DNA of 64,000 nt from Lacrimispora sphenoides (GCF_900105215.1 NZ_FOIP01000001.1:3474501-3538500), one strand, 5' to 3'. Positions 1 through 9,398 are shown, numbered from the stretch's first letter. Translations and numbers: made by a program. The notes: a model not told the origin generated them from the letters alone.

Positions 1-1031
1 GGGATGCAGCAATGAATCCTTCTATCCGTGATATGCTTTCCAAAGACGGCAGGATCTATGGACTTCCCCGTGATGGATACGCACTTGGTCTGATGCTTAA
101 TGTTGAGCTTTTTGAAGAAGCCGGCTTAGTTGATGCAAACGGATATCCCCAGTATCCAAAGACTTGGGATGAACTAGCTAAAACAGCTAAGATAATCAAA
201 GATAAGACTGGTCAGGCAGGTTTTTGCCTCTTAGCGAAAGATGGTGCAGGCGGGTGGCACTTCAGCAACATTGCCTGGGGATTTGGGGCAACATTTACAC
301 TTTTAAAAGACGGAAAATATGCTGCTAATGTAAATAGTCCTGAGGCGATTGCAGCTATGGAATATGTGAAATCGTTAAAATGGGATTATGACGTACTTAC
401 TGCTGATCCAACCAATGAAGACTGGGGGACTGGTTTCGGTGCGTTAGGAACCGGAACAGCTGCTATGTATATGGCTGCTAACGATGCCGTAAACCAGCCG
501 ACACAGGTTAACGGTCTTCCTGTTGATAAGTTATCGATCGTTCCCATTCCGGCAGGACCGAAAGGACAATACTCCTTATCTGGGGGTACACCTTATATGT
601 TTTCAAAGGATGCAACACCGGAACAGATTAATGCTGCTCTTGATTACCTTGAGATTATGGGGAAAGCACCTGTTGCAACAGATGTAGCGATTGCCGGCAT
701 GAAAGCGGATGATCAGAACAAAGTTAATAACAATGTACCTGTAATTCCCCGTTTCCCCTGCTGGGTCGATCAGAAAGTTTTAGATGCGGAAACGGCAGTA
801 ACGGAAGAATATAGTAACGTTGATATGAAGCTTTACAACGACTACTTTAATATTATCAAAACGAATGGCAACTTAAGAGCCGAAGAGCCCGGTTCCGCAC
901 AGGATTTATATGCGGAACTCACAAAAGTTCTTCAGGCAGTCATCACAGATAAGAATGCGGATATTCCATCACTTATGAAAACAGCAAACGATAACTATCA
1001 GGAGATGTTAGACCAAAAAGTTAACAAATAA
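1..1031 (+). CDS. ABC sugar transporter extracellular binding protein, 5'-truncated by window edge
   Basis: This is the C-terminal part of a family 1 extracellular solute-binding protein. The reading frame is open to the first base (codons for D-A-A precede the first ATG at 12), so the gene starts outside the window and its signal peptide is not visible. About 340 residues are present of the usual 430-450. Typical features are the aromatic/glycine-rich sugar-site segments (GGWHFSNIAWGFG near the start, SGGTPYMFSKDATPEQ further on). It is followed by two MalF/MalG-type permeases and two GH65 phosphorylases, so the ligand is probably an alpha-linked gluco-disaccharide or oligosaccharide; that is inference from context. 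No ATPase gene lies in the visible operon, so a shared MsmK-type ATPase encoded elsewhere is likely. Confidence 0.9.
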   Translation, partial: DAAMNPSIRDMLSKDGRIYGLPRDGYALGLMLNVELFEEAGLVDANGYPQYPKTWDELAKTAKIIKDKTGQAGFCLLAKDGAGGWHFSNIAWGFGATFTLLKDGKYAANVNSPEAIAAMEYVKSLKWDYDVLTADPTNEDWGTGFGALGTGTAAMYMAANDAVNQPTQVNGLPVDKLSIVPIPAGPKGQYSLSGGTPYMFSKDATPEQINAALDYLEIMGKAPVATDVAIAGMKADDQNKVNNNVPVIPRFPCWVDQKVLDAETAVTEEYSNVDMKLYNDYFNIIKTNGNLRAEEPGSAQDLYAELTKVLQAVITDKNADIPSLMKTANDNYQEMLDQKVNK

Positions 1032-1044
1032 ATATAGCAATCAG

Positions 1045-1078
1045 GCTGATGGGGATCTTTTGCAAGATGCCCATCAGC
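1045..1078 (+). terminator. Intercistronic hairpin after the binding-protein gene
   Basis: A 15-bp stem with one internal mismatch (GCTGATGGGGATCTT against AAGATGCCCATCAGC, loop TTGC) lies 14 bases after the binding-protein stop and before the permease gene. There is no strong T-run after it. Such hairpins commonly protect or partly terminate the upstream message so that the binding protein is made in excess over the permeases. Confidence 0.5.
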
Positions 1079-1115
1079 TTTGATAAGACATTAAAACATA
1101 AGGAGGGCAGATAAC

Positions 1116-2027
1116 GTGGCTGAAATAAAACATAAACTGGCAAATAAGAAACCTTGGACGGGGCTAAAAAGAAGAGATCTGACGGGATGGTTTATCATGC
1201 TGCCTACAATCCTGTTATTTGCATTTTTTGTGTGGGAGCCATTGATTGAAAGTATCCGACTCTCTCTTTATACAGCGAAAGGAATTCGTCTTCAGGAGTT
1301 TGTGGGCCTTCAGAATTATGCGAAAGTTTTGAAACACCCGGACTTTCTTGCGGCGTTTTCCAATACATTTGTCTATATTTTATGGTCCTTGATCATCGGG
1401 TTCTTTGTACCTATCGTACTGGCAATTCTCATAACAGAAACAACGTGTTTAAAGAGCTTTTTCCGTGTTGGAATATATTTCCCTAATGTTATGCCGGGTC
1501 TTGCCATGGTTTTGATGTGGGGCTTCTTTTTCCGCCCCGGCAATACCGGTGTTTTAAACATTCTTTTGGATAAAATCGGGGCAGCACCGCAGATATGGCT
1601 TACTAATCCTAAGTGGACGATTCCTTTAATTGTAGCTGTGATGACCTGGAAAGGTGCCGGTTCTACTGCATTTATCTATATGGCAGGCATATCCAACATC
1701 AATCCTGAGCTTTATGAGGCAGCCACCATAGATGGTGCAGGAATTATAAACAGGATGCGTTATATTACCATTCCAAATATTTTTGCTCTTGGTAAGACAT
1801 TACTGATTCTTCAAATTATTGCAGTCTTCCAGATTATTTATGAACCGCTTGTTATGACCAATGGCGGGCCTAATAATGCAAGTATTTCGATTATGCAATT
1901 GGTATATAATTACGCCTTCAGGGATTTTAATTATCCCATTGCGGCTGCATTATCCGTAATGATGAGCATTGTTTTAATTATTCTAAGCGGTTTGTATTTT
2001 AAATTCACCGCGTCAAAAGAAGATTAG
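1116..2027 (+). CDS. ABC sugar transporter permease, MalF type
   Basis: An integral membrane protein of 303 residues with about six hydrophobic segments. The EAA loop that docks the ATPase is visible near residue 200 (EAATIDGAGIINRMRYITIP). The start is GTG, supported by AGGAGGG at 1101-1107, eight bases upstream. The length and the Lys/Arg-rich cytoplasmic N-terminus fit carbohydrate uptake transporter-1 permeases. It would pair with the next gene to form the membrane channel for the sugar delivered by the upstream binding protein. The exact sugar cannot be read from this protein. Confidence 0.92.
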   Translation: MAEIKHKLANKKPWTGLKRRDLTGWFIMLPTILLFAFFVWEPLIESIRLSLYTAKGIRLQEFVGLQNYAKVLKHPDFLAAFSNTFVYILWSLIIGFFVPIVLAILITETTCLKSFFRVGIYFPNVMPGLAMVLMWGFFFRPGNTGVLNILLDKIGAAPQIWLTNPKWTIPLIVAVMTWKGAGSTAFIYMAGISNINPELYEAATIDGAGIINRMRYITIPNIFALGKTLLILQIIAVFQIIYEPLVMTNGGPNNASISIMQLVYNYAFRDFNYPIAAALSVMMSIVLIILSGLYFKFTASKED

Positions 2028-2038
2028 GGGGGATTTGA

Positions 2039-2917
2039 ATGTTATTTGACAGTTATAGAAAAAAAGAAGACGGAGTCGTCCGTTTTTATGACCTTCATTC
2101 CAAACGCACCAGAACTTTGCTTATCGTTATCTATTTGTTATGCATTGGCATAGTCATCGCTTCTTTGTTTCCTCTTTTATGGGTATTCTTAGCGAGCTTT
2201 AAGGATATTAAGGAGTTTAGAAGAAGCGCAACACTTCTGCCTTCCAATTTTGATTTTGGTACATATATAAAGACCTGGAATGATTTAAAGTTCGGTAAGT
2301 TTTATATAAACTCTTTTACTTCTGTGTTAGGCAGTGTTGTAAGTGCTGTTATTTTTAATGGTCTTATTGCTTATGTACTTGGCATTATAAAGCCAAAGGG
2401 ACATAAAATCGTTTTCGGACTGGTTATGTGGAGTCTTTTGATTCCCGCCACAACCAGTGTTGTAGCTTTATTTGTCAACATTAACAGAATCGGATTGAAT
2501 CAATCCTTTTTACCACTTTGGCTTTCATTTGGAGCCAATGCATTTTATGTAATATTGTTTAAACAGTTCTTTGAAAGTCTGCCCCAGGAATTAATTGAAG
2601 CAGCTAAGTTAGACGGATGCAGTTATTTAAAGACGTTTGCCAGAATCGTGCTTCCCCTGTCAAAGTCCATTGTTGTGGTAGTGGTTATCTTTGCAATTAA
2701 TGCTGCCTGGTCTGATTTCCTTCTTCCCTATCTGGTTCTTAATGGTTCCGGTAAGGAAACGGTTATGGTAAGACTGTTTATGTTCCGCACTTCCAATGCA
2801 ACGGACGTAGAGATATTAAGAGCGGTAGCATTCTCAATAATACCTCCTATCGTATTATTTACTTTATTCCAAAAACAAATAACAGAAGGTGCAGCAGCAG
2901 GAGCATTAAAGGGGTAG
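2039..2917 (+). CDS. ABC sugar transporter permease, MalG type
   Basis: A 292-residue inner membrane permease with six predicted membrane spans. The EAA motif (EAAKLDGCSYLKTFARIVLP) lies near residue 187 and the protein ends with the GAAAGALKG tail characteristic of MalG-like permeases. It begins 11 bases after the MalF-type gene behind a GGGGGGA ribosome site and ends 3 bases before the first GH65 gene, so import and phosphorolysis are translated from one message. It forms the second half of the transmembrane channel. Confidence 0.92.
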   Translation: MLFDSYRKKEDGVVRFYDLHSKRTRTLLIVIYLLCIGIVIASLFPLLWVFLASFKDIKEFRRSATLLPSNFDFGTYIKTWNDLKFGKFYINSFTSVLGSVVSAVIFNGLIAYVLGIIKPKGHKIVFGLVMWSLLIPATTSVVALFVNINRIGLNQSFLPLWLSFGANAFYVILFKQFFESLPQELIEAAKLDGCSYLKTFARIVLPLSKSIVVVVVIFAINAAWSDFLLPYLVLNGSGKETVMVRLFMFRTSNATDVEILRAVAFSIIPPIVLFTLFQKQITEGAAAGALKG

Positions 2918-2920
2918 AAT

Positions 2921-5215
2921 ATGGCAAAATCAGCAGATTTTTATTATAAGGTACATCCGTGGAAAATTACCGAAGAGGGATTTAACAAGGACTATGCCTT
3001 GGTTTCTGAATCTATTTTTTCACTGGGTAATGAATACATGGGCACCAGAGGCAGTTTTGAGGAAGGGTATTCCGGCGACAGTCTTATGGGGTATTATTTT
3101 AACGGCATTTATGAAAGGACGCAGCTTGAAAAATCAAGTTACAAAGGTATTGTAGACGAAACAGAGTTCATTGTAAATTCTGCAGACTGGTTATACACCC
3201 GAATAGAAGCAGACGGAGAATTATTAGATTTAAACACGGTACAGTTTAAAGACTTCTACAGGGAATTAGATTTAAAAAGTGGCATTCTGACCAGATCCTA
3301 TCTATGGATATTAACAAGCGGCAAGGAAATAAGACTTGAATTCATACGCTTCCTGTCTATGAAAGAAGCTGAGTCTGCAGCGCAGAAGATAATCATAACT
3401 CCTCTTAACTTTTCAGGAGAAATAACGCTTCATTCCGGCATTAATTTTACCGGGATTCATCAAATGACTGGACGCAATATGTGGAATGTCGTGTCTAAGT
3501 CAGCAGATGAAAATACAATCAGTATGCTTGGAACTACCATTGGTACAGATCAGTCTCTTTTCGTTAGCTGTAAATTCCTCTGCGATTATGTAAACAGGGA
3601 AGATGAACAGGAAGAGAAACGATACGTCAGAAAATTCACACTTTCTCTTGAAGAAAGTAAAGAATTGGAATTCACCAAGATTATCAGAAATATCAGCAGG
3701 AAGGGTACAACAGAGTCTGATAAGAAAGCTTTTAAAAAGAAATGTGAAGAGAATGCAGCAGTTTTAAATGCATTTACTTATAACAAATTGAAAGAGGATA
3801 CACTTGCATGGTGGGATGCAGCCTGGCAGGAATCTGATATAGAGATAAAAGGAGATGAGCGGAACCAGCAGGGGATCAGATACTGTATCTTCCAGCTGCA
3901 TCAGACGTATCACGGTGCGGATCAGGGAACGATCATCGGTGCGAAAGGATTAACAGGAGAAGCTTACAGCGGCAATACATTCTGGGATACAGAAGCGTAC
4001 TGTCTGCCATTTTATATCTTTAACAATCCACAGGCAGCGAAGCATTTGCTGGAGTTCCGTTATCTGACTCTTTCAGAAGCCATGGACAGGGCGAAAGAAC
4101 TTGACTGTGAAGGGGCCTTCTATCCTATTGCTACCATAACAGGAAGGGAATGCTGTTCTCTCTGGCAGCATGCAAGCCTTCAGCTGCAGGCATCCACAGC
4201 AGTCGCTTATGGTTACTGGCATTATGAGAATATTACAGGTGACAACGGATTTATTTTTGAAAAGGGTCTTCCGATTCTGATTGAGGTCAGCCGAATGCTG
4301 GCTTCCAGAGGGAATTGGAGCGGTGACGGTACCCGGTACGGATTCTATGGAGTCATGGGACCGGATGAGTTCCAGATGATGGTAAATAATAACTGCTATA
4401 CCAATTATATGGGGAAGAAAACCCTGGAATATACTTTGAATGTATTAAAGAGATGCTCTGAAACGGCACCTGACATCTATGGTGCTGTCACTAAGGACAG
4501 GGACCTGACAGAGAAAGAAATTGAGAACTTTCGTAAGATAGCAGAAAATATGTACATTCCTTATGAGAAAGAAACAGGAATTTTTGAACAGCATGAGGGA
4601 TATTTTAATCTTCCTCAGATTGACGTTGATAAAATACCTGTGGAAGAATTTCCTCTTTACCACCATTGGAGCTATGACAGGATATACCGCAATAACATGT
4701 TAAAGCAGCCGGATGTCTTAATGCTGATGCTTCTTTACAACAAAGATTTTACCAGGGATCAGTTGGAGAGTAACTATAACTACTATGAACCCAGATGTAT
4801 CCATGAAAGCTCACTTTCCCCATCGGTCCACTCTATTTTGGCTTCTCAGCTTAAAAAAGAGGAGGAAGCATATAAATTCTTTGGTTTTGCAACCAGAATG
4901 GATCTTGATAATTATAACAGAAATACCGGGGAAGGACTGCATACTACTTCCATTGCAGCCGCTTGGATGAATATTGTATACGGATTCGGAGGAATGAGAT
5001 CTGACGGGAAAGAATTGACCTTTGCTCCTTCTTTGCCGAAGCAGTGGGAAGGATACTCCTTTCGGGTGCATTTGAAAGGAGATATCTTATTCGTTGCCAT
5101 TGACAAGGATCAAATGAGAATATCCTCTAAGAAAGGAAGCAGCATTAAGGTTCTGATTTATGAAAAAGAATATGCCATAGGTCAGGAAGAAGTGGTAATC
5201 CCTATAATCCGTTAG
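2921..5215 (+). CDS. Glycoside hydrolase family 65 phosphorylase (kojibiose/nigerose/trehalose/maltose type), copy 1
   Basis: A 764-residue cytoplasmic GH65 protein; no signal peptide. Family members cleave an alpha-glucosidic disaccharide with inorganic phosphate, inverting the anomer to give beta-glucose-1-phosphate plus glucose. Visible landmarks are the N-terminal beta-sandwich (residues about 20-270), the helical barrel with the GPDEF motif that carries the catalytic acid (Glu483), the aglycone/glycone segment FWDTEAYCLPF, KQPDVLM, and the HESSLSPS loop that holds phosphate in this family. Length matches kojibiose and trehalose phosphorylases. It sits three bases behind the permease gene (AAAGGGG ribosome site). 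Which disaccharide it prefers cannot be decided by eye. A second GH65 follows, with different loops, so the two probably have different linkage preferences. Confidence 0.92.
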   Translation: MAKSADFYYKVHPWKITEEGFNKDYALVSESIFSLGNEYMGTRGSFEEGYSGDSLMGYYFNGIYERTQLEKSSYKGIVDETEFIVNSADWLYTRIEADGELLDLNTVQFKDFYRELDLKSGILTRSYLWILTSGKEIRLEFIRFLSMKEAESAAQKIIITPLNFSGEITLHSGINFTGIHQMTGRNMWNVVSKSADENTISMLGTTIGTDQSLFVSCKFLCDYVNREDEQEEKRYVRKFTLSLEESKELEFTKIIRNISRKGTTESDKKAFKKKCEENAAVLNAFTYNKLKEDTLAWWDAAWQESDIEIKGDERNQQGIRYCIFQLHQTYHGADQGTIIGAKGLTGEAYSGNTFWDTEAYCLPFYIFNNPQAAKHLLEFRYLTLSEAMDRAKELDCEGAFYPIATITGRECCSLWQHASLQLQASTAVAYGYWHYENITGDNGFIFEKGLPILIEVSRMLASRGNWSGDGTRYGFYGVMGPDEFQMMVNNNCYTNYMGKKTLEYTLNVLKRCSETAPDIYGAVTKDRDLTEKEIENFRKIAENMYIPYEKETGIFEQHEGYFNLPQIDVDKIPVEEFPLYHHWSYDRIYRNNMLKQPDVLMLMLLYNKDFTRDQLESNYNYYEPRCIHESSLSPSVHSILASQLKKEEEAYKFFGFATRMDLDNYNRNTGEGLHTTSIAAAWMNIVYGFGGMRSDGKELTFAPSLPKQWEGYSFRVHLKGDILFVAIDKDQMRISSKKGSSIKVLIYEKEYAIGQEEVVIPIIR

Positions 5216-5218
5216 GTA

Positions 5219-5242
5219 ATGAGCCGCCCTATGGCGGCTCAT
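5219..5242 (+). terminator. Hairpin between the two GH65 genes
   Basis: A perfect 10-bp stem (ATGAGCCGCC / GGCGGCTCAT, loop CTAT) starts four bases after the first GH65 stop. Only a weak T-rich stretch follows (TCCATTAGATTTTA), so it may be a partial terminator or an mRNA-stabilising hairpin rather than a full stop. Confidence 0.5.
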
Positions 5243-5290
5243 TCCATTAGATTTTATGCTGTTTAAGCGGCAGAATGAGAGGAATGATAC

Positions 5291-7462
5291 ATGATTAGCT
5301 GGAAGATCGAAGAGAATGGATATGATCCCCGGAAAGCAACGAATCTGGGAAATAAATTTCTAACCGGCAATGGTTATATGGGAATCAGGGGAACCCTGGA
5401 GGAGTACACAAAAGAACAGTTTCCCGCGATAAATCTTGCAGGTATTTATGATCGGGCAAATGGATGGAGAGAACCTTTAAATGCTCCCAATGGCCTATAT
5501 ACCAGACTTCTGGTCGAAGGGGAAGAATATAGCCTGCTAAAAAAGGAGTGGCTGTCCCATAAGATGAGTCTGAACTACAGACATGGACTATTTAGCCGTG
5601 AGACTATATTTCAGACGAAAAAAGGATGCATATCGTTACAGACGGAAAGATTTGCAAGTATGGAAGAAAAACACCTGATCGCCTTAATGGTAACGCTTAC
5701 TCCTTCCTTTGACGGAGAGGCTGAGATTATAACAGGTATTGACGGTGATGTTTGGGATATTAACGGTCCCCATTATGACAGCATAGATACCGGTTCTTTG
5801 AATGAATGCCTGTATACATTTGGTACTACACACGAGAATCAGGATCATGTGGCCGTGATTGAGGCCATTGGGCTTCCTGAGAAGACAGATCAGATGGTCA
5901 GCAATGGTGACAGAAAAGTAATGCGGCGCATCAGTATCCCTTTAAAAGCCGGTGGGCAGTATAGATTTTATAAATACATAGCTGTTTATACCAGCAAAGA
6001 CGGTGAGAACTATCAGTCAGAAGCAGAAAAGCTTTCACTGAAAGCAAAGGAAGCTGGATATGAAAAGCTGCTGTCAGACCATAAAAACAACTGGGAAGAG
6101 AAATGGAAGGTATCAGAAGTATCAATTGAAGGAGACGATGAGGCAATGGAAGCTCTTAACTATTCTCTTTACCATCTCCACAGCATTGCGCCAAGACACT
6201 CTGAAAGCCTGTCCATCGCAGCCAGAGGGCTATCAGGTCAGACCTATAAGGGAGCGGTATTCTGGGATACTGAGATGTTTATGCTGGATTTTTTCCTCTT
6301 TACAGAGCCACAAATAGCGAAAACGCTGTTAAAATACCGGATTGATACGCTGCCCGGTGCCCAAAAGAAAGCTGAAAGCTACGGGTTTGACGGTGCTTTT
6401 TACCCGTGGGAGAGTCAGGAGGGTGGATATGATGCCTGCTCTGATTACAATGTAACTGATGTATTTACCGGCCGTCCCATGAGAACTTATTTTAAGGATA
6501 AGCAGATCCATATATCGGCAGCAGTGGTTTACGGTATTATGCGTTATACCTTATTTACCGGAAAAAGAGATTTGCTGTCAGAGGGCGGGGCAGAAGTAAT
6601 ATTGGAATGTGCGAAGTTCTATTACAGCCTTTTGATCAAGAGAATCAAAGATGAGCGTTATGAACTTTGGGATGTAATCGGTCCAGATGAGTATCATGAG
6701 AGAGTAAACAATAATGCTTATACAAACCGAATGGCTAAGTATACCTTTGATGCAGCAGTTGAAGTTCTAATAGAAGAAATGAAAGAAGCAAATAAAGATT
6801 CATTACAGAAGAAAGAGCTGTTAGAGAGACTGCAGGATGCAGCAGAACATCTTTACATCCCAGCGCCCGACGAAAAATCCGGTATTATTGAACAGTTTGA
6901 CGGCTACGAGCAACTGGAGGAAGTTTCAATCGCTGAGATTAAGGAAAGGCTTCTTCACGAAAAAGAATACTGGGGAGGAGCTTATGGCGTGGCATCCCAT
7001 ACCAAGATCATAAAGCAGGCGGATGTTGTAACCATGATCAATCTATTCTCCGACGAATATGATGCTGAAACACGTTATAAAAACTGGACTTATTATGAAC
7101 CCAGGACGGAACACGGTTCTTCCTTAAGTGCCTGCATGTATTCCATGCTTGCCTGCAAATGCGGTATGGCGGATAAAGCCTATCCCTTCTTTATCAAGTC
7201 AGCCGGAGCAGATCTTGGAGACGGCGGAAAGCAATGGGCCGGACTTATCTATATCGGCGGCACCCATCCAGCAGCCAGCGGCGGAGCGTATATGACTGCA
7301 GTGGAAGGGTTTGCCGGTCTGCGGATCGAGGACGGAAAGCTAAAAGTATCCTCCCGGCTTCCGGCCGCCTGGATCAGATTAAGCTTTAAGGTTTATTATC
7401 TGGGAGATTTGTATCAGATTACTGTAACTAAGGATGAAGCGCAGGTAGAAAAAATCAGATAA
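5291..7462 (+). CDS. Glycoside hydrolase family 65 phosphorylase, copy 2
   Basis: A 723-residue GH65 protein, about 40 residues shorter than its upstream neighbour. It has the catalytic segment GPDEYHERVNNNAYTN (Glu467), the substrate loop FWDTEMFMLDFF, the KQADVVTMI segment and the phosphate loop EHGSSLSA. The catalytic and phosphate loops are closer to typical kojibiose/nigerose/maltose phosphorylases than those of copy 1, which has HESSLSP. The cytosolic products would be beta-glucose-1-phosphate and glucose or a glucoside. The start ATG is preceded by a modest GAGAGG site. The 75-base gap from copy 1 contains a hairpin, so it is in the same operon but may be expressed at a different level. 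Confidence 0.9.
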   Translation: MISWKIEENGYDPRKATNLGNKFLTGNGYMGIRGTLEEYTKEQFPAINLAGIYDRANGWREPLNAPNGLYTRLLVEGEEYSLLKKEWLSHKMSLNYRHGLFSRETIFQTKKGCISLQTERFASMEEKHLIALMVTLTPSFDGEAEIITGIDGDVWDINGPHYDSIDTGSLNECLYTFGTTHENQDHVAVIEAIGLPEKTDQMVSNGDRKVMRRISIPLKAGGQYRFYKYIAVYTSKDGENYQSEAEKLSLKAKEAGYEKLLSDHKNNWEEKWKVSEVSIEGDDEAMEALNYSLYHLHSIAPRHSESLSIAARGLSGQTYKGAVFWDTEMFMLDFFLFTEPQIAKTLLKYRIDTLPGAQKKAESYGFDGAFYPWESQEGGYDACSDYNVTDVFTGRPMRTYFKDKQIHISAAVVYGIMRYTLFTGKRDLLSEGGAEVILECAKFYYSLLIKRIKDERYELWDVIGPDEYHERVNNNAYTNRMAKYTFDAAVEVLIEEMKEANKDSLQKKELLERLQDAAEHLYIPAPDEKSGIIEQFDGYEQLEEVSIAEIKERLLHEKEYWGGAYGVASHTKIIKQADVVTMINLFSDEYDAETRYKNWTYYEPRTEHGSSLSACMYSMLACKCGMADKAYPFFIKSAGADLGDGGKQWAGLIYIGGTHPAASGGAYMTAVEGFAGLRIEDGKLKVSSRLPAAWIRLSFKVYYLGDLYQITVTKDEAQVEKIR

Positions 7463-7466
7463 AAAT

Positions 7467-7500
7467 AAGGAGAGGGAATGCGTTTTAACATTCCCTTCTT
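7467..7500. terminator. Bidirectional terminator between GH65 copy 2 and the LacI gene
   Basis: The inverted repeat AGGGAATG / CATTCCCT (7473-7496) with loop CGTTTTAA is flanked by AAGGAG on one side and TTCTT on the other. It lies between two convergent genes and can serve both. Confidence 0.65.
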
Positions 7501-7507
7501 ACTAAGA

Positions 7508-8518
7508 TCAGAGTGATATCACACTTTCTCTTTCAACAAGATGAATTGGAAGAATGATCTCATTGTCTGTTATCGGTTTGTTATCAAGCTTATCCATGAG
7601 GAAGTAAACAGCCAGTTTGCCCTTTAAAGGAGCATCCTGATGAATAGTGGTAAGTGTTGGTGATGTAAGCTGACACAGGTTAATATCATCAAAACCCATG
7701 ACAGAAAAATCTTCAGGGACCCTTTTACCGGCTTGTTTAAGACCTGCCATGATTCCCGCGGCCAAAATATCCGCTGTAGCAAATATGGCTGTTATATCTT
7801 TTCTGGCTGCTAATTGTGTGCCAAGGGTTATAGTTGTTGCCGTATCAAGCTCCTGTTCAAAAACCAGATTTTTACGAAAAGGAATGGAAGCATCCGCCAG
7901 AGCGTTTTTATAACCCTGAAAACGTTCGTCAACAACGCCCTTCTTTTTGATGGGAGGAGAGGCAAATGCAATATTTTTATGACCTTTGTCTATGAGATAT
8001 TTGGTGGCGGTATATCCACCGTTATAGTCCTGAAGGCCCACATTGCAGATATTCGGATGAGCTACATAGCTATCGATTAATACCACGGGTATTTTAAGTT
8101 TGGTAAGTGCTTCAAAAAATTCATCCTGAAAAACACCGGTACAAAAAAGACCGTCAACATTCCAGTTATGAAGAAAATTCATTAAATCGGAAGTGGTTTC
8201 CACGGTACGGAGCATTAGATAATAACCGTTTTCCCTTAAGGTTTTTTCAATGGAACCTATAAAGGCAGAATGAAAGGGATCTTCTACGATACTTTCTTTT
8301 TTATTTGAAGTCAGGTGACTGATCATCCCGATGACTTTAGAGGAGCTAGACACAAGAGCACGGGCGGACATATTTGGAACATAACCCAATTGATCGATGG
8401 CTTCATTAATAAGGGTAATGGTCTCTGTTGATACACGCCCGGCCCTTCCATGAATCACATTGGAGACGGTGGTGCAGCTTACCCCTACAGCCTGTGCAAT
8501 ATCTTTTATTGTGGCCAT
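7508..8518 (-). CDS. LacI/GalR family transcriptional regulator
   Basis: A 336-residue LacI-type regulator. The N-terminal helix-turn-helix and hinge are clear (IKDIAQAVGVSCTTVSNVIHG, then YVPNMSARALVSS), followed by a periplasmic-binding-protein-like sugar sensing domain (KVIGMIS to the C-terminus; GFDDINLCQLTSPTLTTIHQD is the typical second-half signature). It is convergent with the GH65/ABC operon and divergent from beta-phosphoglucomutase, so it most likely represses the alpha-glucoside genes in the absence of the sugar. A TTG-free start at ATG 8518 is supported by an AAAGGAG site. A 14-bp dyad just upstream of its start could be its own operator. Confidence 0.93.
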   Translation of the reverse strand: MATIKDIAQAVGVSCTTVSNVIHGRAGRVSTETITLINEAIDQLGYVPNMSARALVSSSSKVIGMISHLTSNKKESIVEDPFHSAFIGSIEKTLRENGYYLMLRTVETTSDLMNFLHNWNVDGLFCTGVFQDEFFEALTKLKIPVVLIDSYVAHPNICNVGLQDYNGGYTATKYLIDKGHKNIAFASPPIKKKGVVDERFQGYKNALADASIPFRKNLVFEQELDTATTITLGTQLAARKDITAIFATADILAAGIMAGLKQAGKRVPEDFSVMGFDDINLCQLTSPTLTTIHQDAPLKGKLAVYFLMDKLDNKPITDNEIILPIHLVERESVISL

Positions 8519-8540
8519 TTTATGCTCCTTTCTTCCGTAA

Positions 8541-8554
8541 GTTTAATGTTAAAC
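8541..8554. promoter_or_regulatory. Candidate LacI operator in the divergent promoter region
   Basis: GTTTAA-TG-TTAAAC is a perfect 6-bp inverted repeat with a 2-base spacer, 23 bases upstream of the LacI start and about 80 bases upstream of the beta-phosphoglucomutase start. LacI-family sites are short palindromes, often with a central CG, which is absent here. The call rests on symmetry and position only. Confidence 0.35.
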
Positions 8555-8635
8555 TGAATTAGTAATAGTTTAGCATAATTGAAAGAGATTGTACAGATGA
8601 AATGAGTGACCCCAAAAATATAAGGAGAGATAATT

Positions 8636-9292
8636 ATGATTCTCGGAGTGATTTTTGATTTAGATGGAGTATTGGTTTCTACGGATGAATTGCACTTTAA
8701 AGCATGGAAGATACTGGCAGAGGAACTTGGAATTGATACATTCACAAAGGAAGATAACAAGAAGCAAAAAGGTGTTAGCAGAATGGAATCTCTTGAAGTG
8801 GTGCTGGGAAAGGGTAGTAAGATTTATACCCGGGATGAGAAAGAGGAGTTTGCTGAGAGGAAAAATAATTATTATAAAGAACTCTTAGAGAAGCTGGATG
8901 AGCAGGCGATCCTTCCTGGGGCTATCGAGTGTTTAAAAATGATAAAAAATAAAGGCTTATTAATCGGTGTAGGTTCAGTGAGCAGAAATGCACCTCTCAT
9001 TCTTAAAAGAACAGGACTTCTTTCTCACATTGATAAGGTAAGCTGCGGACTTGATATTACAAGGTCGAAACCGGATCCTGAAGTTTTTGAAGTTGCTGCA
9101 AATAAATTGGGTTTAAAAAATGAGGATTGCCTTGTAGTAGAGGATTCCATGGCCGGTATTGCAGCCGCAAAAGCAGTACATATGAAAACCCTGGGAGTCG
9201 GGCCAGAGCATGCACAGCTGCAGGCAGATTATGCAGTACCCGGTCTTGCGGCAGATATTGACTGGATAGGGATTTTAGGAGATATCTACTAG
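8636..9292 (+). CDS. pgmB: Beta-phosphoglucomutase
   Basis: A 218-residue HAD-superfamily enzyme that interconverts beta-glucose-1-phosphate and glucose-6-phosphate through a phospho-Asp. The motif FDLDGVLVSTDELHFKAW at the N-terminus gives the nucleophile Asp8 and acid/base Asp10, with the cap-domain substrate contact ELH. Motif III/IV (KPDPEVFEVAANKLG, VVEDSMAGIAAAKA) is present, so the enzyme looks intact. It completes the pathway of the GH65 phosphorylases, which release exactly this anomer. It is divergent from the LacI gene and is preceded by an AAGGAGAG ribosome site. A strong terminator follows, so it is probably a single-gene unit. Confidence 0.94.
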   Translation: MILGVIFDLDGVLVSTDELHFKAWKILAEELGIDTFTKEDNKKQKGVSRMESLEVVLGKGSKIYTRDEKEEFAERKNNYYKELLEKLDEQAILPGAIECLKMIKNKGLLIGVGSVSRNAPLILKRTGLLSHIDKVSCGLDITRSKPDPEVFEVAANKLGLKNEDCLVVEDSMAGIAAAKAVHMKTLGVGPEHAQLQADYAVPGLAADIDWIGILGDIY

Positions 9293-9305
9293 ATTAAGTA
9301 TAGTC

Positions 9306-9355
9306 AAACCTCCAAACTGATGTAAGAGAGAATTACTCAGTTTGGAGGTTTTTTT
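9306..9355 (+). terminator. Rho-independent terminator of pgmB
   Basis: The stem AAACCTCCAAACTGA / TCAGTTTGGAGGTTT (15 bp, 16-base loop) is followed by a run of T. It is a strong intrinsic terminator for pgmB and also lies downstream of the decayed flavin reductase on the other strand. Confidence 0.9.
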
Positions 9356-9398
9356 ATGGCAGGAATTTGCCTGGCTGGGATAGAATCATCTTTCTGAC

